64,000 bases of DNA from Diaporthe sp. PMI_573. Its lineage: Eukaryota > Ascomycota > Sordariomycetes > Diaporthales > Diaporthaceae. The stretch is from positions 186,001 to 250,000 of the forward strand of contig JAJTUP010000084.1 of NCBI GenBank assembly GCA_021399435.1, written 5' to 3'. The translations under genes and the position numbers were made by a program. This document shows, piece by piece, positions 56,390 through 64,000 of the stretch. How positions within the stretch are numbered: the stretch's first letter is position 1; each line of letters starts with the position of its first letter. The notes under the pieces are model-generated. The model was not told the DNA's origin, did not search any database, and saw nothing but the letters and a program-made list of their open reading frames with translations.

Positions 56390-56561
56390 CTCTAAATTAA
56401 CTAAATCAATTAAAATTGAGCAATTAGGACCAGTTGGCACTAATTGGTGCCAATTTCAATTAATTCTTCTACCCTAGGTAGGTACTAGGGTTCGCTAAAG
56501 TTGGTAGAATTGGTAAAACTGTCCGGACATGTAATATGTCCGGCTGACTGGTAAACCACGT
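56390..56561. repeat. Right inverted repeat of second pogo-like element
   Basis: 172 bp; pairs with 54236-54407, with transition-type mismatches. Confidence 0.88.
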
Positions 56562-56978
56562 TATATATATAGCCAAAGGTATCTCTATATTTATAGCATC
56601 TTTCTATTATCTACAGCTCTTTTATAGATAATTTACATATAGCCGATACTAGCTCTATAGGCTTTTATTTATTATTTATAGCCGGCAAAAAACCCTAGGT
56701 AATGGTTTTAGTATATATTTTTTATAGCGGCGCTATAATTAGGCAGACTTTTTGCCAAGATAAAAAGATAATACTTCTATTTCTATGCTTCTCTTATATA
56801 CCCTATATCTTCAAGTTAAGGCTGCTCTCTATTATATATTGTATAGATAGCTTCTTTAAAGCTCACAAGAGCCATTCTTTTAGTATATTAGTTTGCAAAT
56901 AGTTAAACGGCAGAGGCACTTTGCCCTCGCTCGCTCGCTCCGCTCGCTTGCTCCCGCGAAGCGCCGCTGCCGTGGATG

Positions 56979-57030
56979 GGCCCTTCAGGCATAAATAGGC
57001 CCTTCAGGCATAGATAGGCCCTTCAGGCCA
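56979..57030. repeat. 19-bp tandem repeat
   Basis: GGCCCTTCAGGCATAAATA occurs as two full copies and a 14-bp partial third, next to a CGCTCGCTC-rich island. Confidence 0.85.
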
Positions 57031-58840
57031 CAGGGGGGTCTGCTTACTCAGCCTGGTACAGGGATTTAGAGAAGAAGCCAGACCAATAAAAATAATGTAT
57101 ACGCAAAGATCTGAGTTGCAAATAAAACGCCGGGATTTTGGGGTTTAATAGGGGTAAGCAACTATTAATCAAAACTAATTTATTTATTTCCTTACAATTA
57201 AGGAGTCGTAACGCTAAGTGACCATGTTTATTAAATGCGGAAAAATCTAAGGATTATTTTTATATATACAGCATGGCGAGACAGAGAATTAATATTTTTT
57301 AGCGGGAGATGTATACTGAGGGATTTGACATCTAAAAGAATGGCATAAAAGCCTAGGCGGGCGGGATATTAAGATAACTTTCTTTCTCTTGGGGGCTTAC
57401 TTTTTTTACTTCTTTTTCCCCTTTCTCTCTTTAATGCGCCAAGCCTATATATTAATTTTTGCCTAAACTTATAGATTTTAAACAACCCTTTTTCTAGAAA
57501 GATATTAAATAGCTATTTATAATGCCCCCTATACTTTGCCTCTTTCTCCTTTCTTTTCTCCTCTAGTATATAATATTAGCTTAGGCTCTATAATAAACCT
57601 AAATATACTATTGTTACAGGGTGTAGTATTTTACGTAGCTAGTGTAATAAACTTTTCTTGGCCATCCATACTATAAGTACCGGACAAGCTTCTGTCCCTC
57701 TTAAGGGCCGGAGCAATAATTTAACTTATTCTTCTATTATTATTATTTAATAACCTGTAATATTGTCTGATTAGAACCTAAATACTGCTTTTATCACCTT
57801 TGTGGCCCTTCCGGCCCTTTTTTATTATCTCTTCTTTCTTTACGTTAGAGCCCTCAAGCGGTTTTCCTTCTCTCTCTCTAAGGGGCCAGCAGAACTTGGG
57901 CACCTGTTATGCTCGGCTTTAGTGTCCACGTTTTTACTGGTAATCTGGCCTAGGCCGAGCTAACTGTATAACCTTTAAAGACTAAGGAGAGAGCTTACAA
58001 CTAACAACTCGGTCTAAAGCTTGCCTGTTCTTTATAATTATAAGCAAAATTATCTTACCGGTACCTAATTAGAACTGCCGAGAAAATGCCTTGCCAGGAA
58101 GGGAGTTATGTAACTAAACTAACAATAGAGAAAGCATACTTAAAGCATATAGGAAAAACCCTGCTTTTAAACATGCTCTCTTGCCGAGGTTCTAAAAGGT
58201 GTCCTCTCGACTAAGCTTCGCGCCTAAGGTATAAATATTAGCTATTATGCTGAGAATTATTCTACGGTAATAACTAAGGCCCTGGCAGAGCAATATATTT
58301 GCTTATAAAATGCTTAGTTAAGAAGAAATTAGACTTTTACGGGATTTAATAAGCTTAAATTAGAGAAAAACGGCCCTTAATTTAATCCTATAGTTATTTT
58401 GGCAACTAAAGTCTGGTTAGAAAGTAGCGCTATTATAATAATTGCCCCTATAATTGTTGTAATAAGGTTTATAGCAAGACGCTTTTAGGTATAAACATAA
58501 AGCCCGAGAAATATATAGAAAGGCAAGGCTAAGGTATTATAGCTTTTAATTAAAGCTAATAAAAGACTTTAAAGAGAGACTATTGTTAAACGGAAACACT
58601 TGTGTGGGCGCTGCACGCAGAGAGTTACCCTAGACTTGGCACTGGATTTTCTCTAAGTGCCCATAGGGCGTGCACGCCGGCAGATGAGTTTGGTGGCCGT
58701 GAGTCGATTTTTTGAGCTGTTTTAAGACCCTAACTTCGTACCTCTGCATTACCCTTATTTCTTACCCAAAAAGCATGTAACTTAGCTTATTAGATAGCCT
58801 GATTTCTGAAGTTTATCTGTGTTTAGTTTGGTTACTGTCA

Positions 58841-58850
58841 GGGTTAGGGT
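58841..58850. repeat. Telomere-like TTAGGG motif
   Basis: GGGTTAGGGT, under two units of the TTAGGG repeat used by filamentous fungi. Too short to be a telomere. Confidence 0.5.
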
Positions 58851-59731
58851 TGGCTGGTTATTTAAAGTCAAAGATAGTGGGTCCGAGGGCCGAATTTTCC
58901 GGCCTCCCTATCTGCGCACCAGAGCCAACCCACGCGTGCCCAAGGGTGAGACGATGTCGGAGGGACTGTGAGGAGGGCTGACAGAAGCCCACTCAAATTT
59001 AATGCAAAGTTGTCCGAACCACTCTCAATTGTCCCAACTCGCCTCCAGGCACCCTGCTGCGACCCTGCCAAATACACACTGCTGAAGGCACTAACCTTCA
59101 GAATAGTTAATCTTGCTAACCAGCTCTTAGAGCTATTAGTTAGTTATTTTATTATTATTATTACTATTAATAACATTATCTATCTTTTACTAAAAATTAT
59201 ACTAAAAAATATTATTTTTAAATCTAGATATTATAAAGGGTTTTGTATATAATATTGCCTAAAGTCTGCATTAAAATATATAAATAAAAGTAGTTAAAAT
59301 ATAATAATTAAGGCTTCTTAGATTCTTTAAATTAGAGATTAGAGATTTATATCTAAGATATATAACAAGGCGGTAATTAAGCAATATTGGTTTTAAATAA
59401 TAATTATAAGCTAGTAAGAGCTATTTGGGTAAATATTTAAATTAACTACTAAAAAGCTGTTTTAAGCTAATACTATCTACTGGTAATAAGCGTGTCTATA
59501 TAGTCTATCTCTTCAGCCTAGCTTAGTTAAATTATATTTTAAGCTATCTGATCTATAGGTAGGATTAGGCTGGATTAGTGTTAAGCCTTACTGATTTTTA
59601 GATTAGGAGTGTTATAAACCAATACATTTAGCGGCAAGGGGACCTGTTTGGGTGACCCAGGCGACTCGAATAGGATGCCACGATGTAGGCCATTTGGCAC
59701 TAGGGTATGGAGTTACGGGATGTATTAAGAC

Positions 59732-59746
59732 TAGGGTTAGGGTTAG
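59732..59746. repeat. Telomere-like TTAGGG motif
   Basis: TAGGGTTAGGGTTAG, two and a half TTAGGG units in the plus-strand sense, inside the repeat block. Confidence 0.55.
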
Positions 59747-60149
59747 ATACCTGACAATTAGGGTGGATCGATGGGACCGACGAGCGGTCTTGATAATACT
59801 AGGCTGGACCGTAACTATTGTTAAGCGGTCTAGGCGGTTTAATATTTAAAACGGATAAAGAGTTAGAATATATAAGGATATAGTTATTACTATAGTAGAT
59901 AGCTTTTATAGAATAGATTCTTTAGTTGTCAATTTAAGTATTTAGTCTAATAATTAAATAGCCTTATAGCTAGTAATTATACTTGTAGAATTATTATATC
60001 TTATACTAAATAGTTAAGTATTATCTCTATACTATATTGCTAATATAGACCCTATAGGTTACCTACTAAACCTTATAAAGGTTTAGTATAATTATTATAT
60101 TTTGACGACTCTTGTTTAGTATAGCTATATAATTACCGACTCTATAATA

Positions 60150-63100
60150 TTAAGATATAATGGCGCCTTAGACTCTTACTGCCTCTTAGGTTGCCTAGAC
60201 TAAGGCTGACCCTATTAAGGAAATAGGTAAATAGATTGGCCAACTCTAATAGGAGATTATGCGTCTCTATATATTTTAGCAAGCCAGGACTTTTAAGATA
60301 GATAAGCCTAGCTCTTATAAGGGAGACAAGGAAACTCTCTAGGGGTTTCTTATATAGTGTTGTGCCTATTTTAAGTATAACTACCTCTAGTTTGAAACCC
60401 ATTACGATAAGATTATCTTTACTGGATATTGCCTTAAAGGAAATATACTTGTATAGTTTAAACCTACCCTAAGGGACTATCTGGAAAACGACGAAAAAGA
60501 CTGGGACAATAATATTAAGAAAATCTTTAAAACCTTTGACTATTTTGAGCAGGCTCTTAAAGATGCTTTTAGAGATTTTAATAAAGATAAAACTGCCGAA
60601 AGACAGCTTATATAGCTTAGATAGATTGGGTTGACATTAATCTATGCGGCCTACTTTAAATAACTCACTACTTATATTAGTTGGGGAAAGGATATATTTA
60701 TAAGCTAGTTTTACGAAGGACTTAAAGAAGATATTAAGAATAAAATTGTCAAGCTGGACTAACCTAATAACTTTGCCAAATATATGTCTATAGCTATATG
60801 TATTAATAACTGTCTCTTTGAATAAAGGTAGAAACGATAGTGTAAGATATCTAATAACTTATAGAAGCCTTGAAACTAGCTAAATATAGAAAGGAAATAC
60901 TAGTATAGGGGTAGCCTTTATAACAACTATTAACCCTGATACTAATAAAAATATAATAGTACCGTGACAGGTACTTATATAGGTTCTATAGAACTTAATA
61001 TAGTATAGTGGAAGCCTACTAGAAGGGAGTGCTATAACTGTAGAAAGCCAGGATACTTTGCTAGAGATTGCTGCTAACCAAAGAAATAATAGAGCCTAGT
61101 CTTAGAAGGATGATAATAGGTTAACGTAACTTAACGACAAGAACTATATAAACTGTATAGCTGCTTACTTAACAAGCAATGCCTGGTATACCCAGAAGAT
61201 AGAACTAACTATATCTATTAACCCAACCTTTATATAGAATGTTTAATCTACCCTAATAAGTAGAAGCCTAAAAATCTAGACAACCTACTACCTAGCTTTA
61301 AGCAAGTAGTAGACGCTAATAGACAACACGAAAACCTTAATTAGACCTTCTATTTTAATAATTAGTACGTACTATACCTTTTAGAGAAAGAAGCCTCTAG
61401 ATAGTTTTTTAAGAAACTTTAATAAAATCGACAGTTAGCAATAGAAAGACAAGGACTACTTTATGACGTAGTAATGAAAGATAGCGACTTAGATTATTTA
61501 AGTACTGAGTATATAGGAGTAGAAGACTCCTAGGAGGATGCCTAAAAAAACGGCGGTTTGCTGTAGACTGACTAACTAACGAAATAAAACGAAGACCCTA
61601 CTAAAAACCCTAATAAAGACCTTAAGAAATACCTAAGATGTAGTATCTTAATTGCCTTAGACACTAGTATTACTAGGATTGCTATTACAGGAATCTAGAT
61701 AGCTTAGGCAATTAAAAAACTTAACTAACCCCTGGAGAAATAAAGGGTGGGCGACAAACTATGCCTATAGCCAGGATATCTAGAATATAAGAAAATCTCC
61801 TAGGTCTCCTATATCTAGAACCTTTATTATACTTACTTTAGGGAGAAAGCCAAGTTTAATCTATTTTTACAATATTTTGGTAAAGGACCTATTACCAGGG
61901 TATACAAAGAAGACGAGCTCTACTACTAGAAACCTAGCAAATATAACAAGGAAAAGGCTTACGCTATTTTCATCCTAAACCTCTAATTACTATTGGAATG
62001 CCTATATGGTAGACGGCGACTCTAGGACTACAAATTACCAGGATGCCCTATTTATAGGAAATACAAGCTAATGAGCTGGTATAATGACTAAGCAAGGAAA
62101 TAATATACTATAAAAACCTAGGTTAAAATCCAATAAAAATCGGGAAAAGATAATAATTGCCTGTAAAGGGACAATAGCCGATTAAGAACTATAGGTCTCT
62201 GTATATAATATAGACAATAGACTTTATATATATTATACTTAAAGCAGAAATTAACGGAAAGACATATAGCGTACTATTAGATAGTAGCGCCTAGGGTAAC
62301 TTTATATTACTAAGAATTATTAATAGGGACAAGATTTTATAATATTAGAAGAAAGACTCCTACAGACTTAGTACTATAGAAGGCATAAAAGTAGGATATA
62401 GAAATGGAGTAATTAATATAGAGACTGATTATCTACCTGTCTCGATCTAAGGATATAAAACTTTTATGGCTTTAGACATTATAGATATAGTATAGTATAA
62501 ACTAATTTTAGGACTTTTGTAGCTACGGGCTATAAATCCTTGAATTAATTAGACTACTGGCTAGATCTTTTGGGATAATGTTGTTTCCTAAAAGAAGGTT
62601 GTAATTAATGGCGCGGGACAGAGTTTAGTTACTAAGGACAGTAAAGAAATATGCTTAAATAAACCTATAAATACCTCTAGAAGTAGTTAAGAAGGGACTT
62701 AGCTTTGGGAAAACAGAGAAGGATTAAACTATTTAAAGACCTTAAGAAAAGGTTAAAGCCGATTGACATATAGTACTATATATAAGCAGGAGATAGAATA
62801 ATACCTTCTCTACCTACATTAGTGTAGGAAATAAAGCATACCAGCAAGAATTAAATAAATACTAAGGAAATACTATAAGTTTAGGAAAGTATTCTAAGAG
62901 AAATTTAATATAGGAATCCCTAAATATAGTTAATAGGACTATAAAATACCTATATAAGAAAGAGAGGCACCTAAGTTTTACAAGATTTATAGACTTGATA
63001 AAGAAAAACTTAAGGCATTTAGGAAGTATTTTGACGAAAACCTTAAGAAAGGATATATTAGACCCTTAAGATTACCAGCAAGATACCCAATCCTGTTTGT

Positions 63101-64000
63101 ACCTAAAAAGAACGGCAAATTACGATTTTATGTAGATTATTGATAACTTAATAATATTACTATTAAGAACCAATACCTACTACCTTTTATTAAAGAATTA
63201 TAAGACCAATTTTAAGGAGTATAATGATTTACGGCCCTTGACCTTAAAGGAGCCTATAACCTTATTTAAATAAAGGAAGGAGAAGAATGAAAAACCGCGT
63301 TTAGGATATGCTATAGATATTATAAATATATAGTTATACCCTTTGGGTTAACTAATATACTAGTATTATTTTAGGAAATAATCAACTATGTTTTATATAA
63401 ATATCTTAACATTATGGTTATTATATATCTTAACGATATTTTTATATTCTTTAAGATACGTAAAGAATATAAGGAGTGTATTAAACTAGTACTTTAGAAA
63501 CTCTAGGATGCTAACCTTTTAGTGGAATTAGAAAAGAGCTTCTTTTATATACAAAAAGTCAACTACCTTAAATATACTATTAAACTAGGATGTATTAGGA
63601 TATAGAAAGATAAAGTCTAGGCAATTAAAAAATGGCCAATACTAAATAATGTTAAGGATATTAGAGTATTTCTAGGCTATGCTAATTTTTACAAACAGTT
63701 TATTAGGAATTATAGCGGTATTTGCAAGCCTCTTATAAATCTTATTAAGAAGGAATAAATATTTAAGTAAATAAGAGAGACTTAATAGGCATTTGATGAA
63801 ATTAAAGACAGAGTTACTAAAGACCTAGTACTTAAAAAAGTAGATCCTACCAAAGAATTTAAAATTTACACAAATGCTTTAGACAATATAGTAGGCAGAG
63901 AACTTACCTAATATAATAACTAAAAACGGGTATATATTATTGTAAACTTTAGCAAAATATTTAACAAACCAGAAATACATTATACTATACTAGATAAAGA
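60150..64000 (+). mobile_element. Ty3/Gypsy LTR retrotransposon, RIP-inactivated, cut by window end
   Basis: Plus-strand text with many stops. The gag-like region is at about 60150-61080 (FKTFDYFEQALKDAFRDFN; a zinc knuckle CYNCRKPGYFARDC at 61030-61071 whose canonical His reads Tyr). Protease follows near 62271 (VLLDSSA-stop-GN, canonical D-S-G lost). Reverse transcriptase spans about 62960-63740 (LRFYVDY, FTALDLKGAYN, IPFGLTN, IYLNDIFIF where YxDD reads YLND, FLGYANFYKQFI). RNase H starts near 63850 (FKIYTNAL, Asp read as Asn). The order protease-RT-RNase H is that of Ty3/Gypsy; integrase and 3' LTR lie beyond the window. It encodes no working protein. Confidence 0.88.

Larger units (their letters stand above)
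54236..56561 (-). mobile_element. Second pogo-like transposon, RIP-mutated
   Basis: 2,326 bp bounded by TA (54234-54235 and 56562-56563) and 172-bp inverted repeats. The repeats differ mostly by transitions (for example CATGCCCGG against CATGTCCGG), as RIP would cause. The minus strand encodes a dead DDE transposase. Its ends (ACGTGGTTTACCAGTCAGCC) are unrelated to those of the element at 3.8-6.0 kb, so it is a different subfamily. Confidence 0.9.
56562..60149. other. AT-rich RIP block, right (second part)
   Basis: No gene. Contains a GC island (about 56920-56970, CGCTCGCTC-type simple sequence), a 19-bp tandem repeat and two short TTAGGG arrays. It may include the 5' LTR of the Gypsy element: TGTTATAAACC at about 59610 is LTR-like, but no second copy is inside the window to prove it. 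Confidence 0.5.

Noticed and set aside
1..64000. Frames starting at GTG, TTG or CTG read as methionine
   Set aside because: In a nuclear fungal gene an ATG is expected. Starts were moved to ATG where one exists, and noted as unresolved where none does.
1..64000. tRNA, rRNA, riboswitch or replication-origin signals
   Set aside because: No GGTTCGAATCC-type arm, cloverleaf or rRNA text was seen by eye; a tRNAscan or Infernal run would settle it.

Overview
The window looks like accessory, transposon-laden DNA of a filamentous ascomycete (Pezizomycotina; probably Sordariomycetes, but the species cannot be read from the sequence). Reasons: short spliceosomal introns of 50-100 bp with GTAAGT-type donors, a Zn(II)2Cys6 regulator, DUF3435 and pogo-family remnants, F-box and fungal APH-fold genes, and an abrupt alternation of GC-balanced gene islands with very AT-rich blocks. 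In the AT blocks every coding trace is broken by C-to-T/G-to-A type stop codons, the mark of repeat-induced point mutation (RIP).

Layout. 0-6.3 kb: a decayed DUF3435 (FluG-domain, tyrosine-recombinase-like) gene on the minus strand, interrupted by a complete 2,213-bp pogo-like transposon with 82-bp inverted repeats and a TA duplication. 6.6-8.1 kb: an intact coiled-coil protein gene; a longer, broken relative lies at 23.9-26.4 kb. 9.9-13.9 kb: two tandem copies of an unrecognised small-protein family sharing one intron position, separated by an intact APH-type phosphotransferase gene. 15-21 kb: a hypothetical gene, an F-box gene, LINE and WD40 scraps, and a Uma2-like PD-(D/E)XK protein. 22-26.4 kb: broken unknown genes. 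26.4-34.8 kb: AT-rich, RIP-like, gene-poor DNA with one pogo transposase scrap. 34.8-36.2 kb: a frameshifted unknown gene followed by a 4 x 35-bp tandem array.

36.6-41 kb is the best-preserved metabolic piece: a Zn2Cys6 regulator followed on the same strand by a single-exon Baeyer-Villiger-type monooxygenase. Between them lies a cluster of three TTTCGG[G/C]GTTTC motifs, two of them forming a perfect 11-bp inverted repeat. This suggests a small regulator-enzyme pair.

45-51.6 kb is the most unusual part. A divergent pair shares a 337-bp spacer. On the plus strand is a gene whose product joins an FHA domain, a protein kinase and a C-terminal KilA-N/APSES-like DNA-binding domain. On the minus strand is a 723-codon gene for an unknown protein with three Lys/Arg-rich repeats. 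The first carries one frameshift and the second two nonsense codons; otherwise both are intact. Next to them an APH-like fragment is joined directly to the C-terminal lid of an AAA+ ATPase.

52.4-64 kb is one AT-rich RIP block holding a second full-length pogo-like element (2,326 bp, 172-bp inverted repeats) and, at the right edge, a plus-strand Ty3/Gypsy retrotransposon whose protease, reverse transcriptase and RNase H catalytic residues have been mutated. The window ends inside it. No tRNA, rRNA or CRISPR array was seen.
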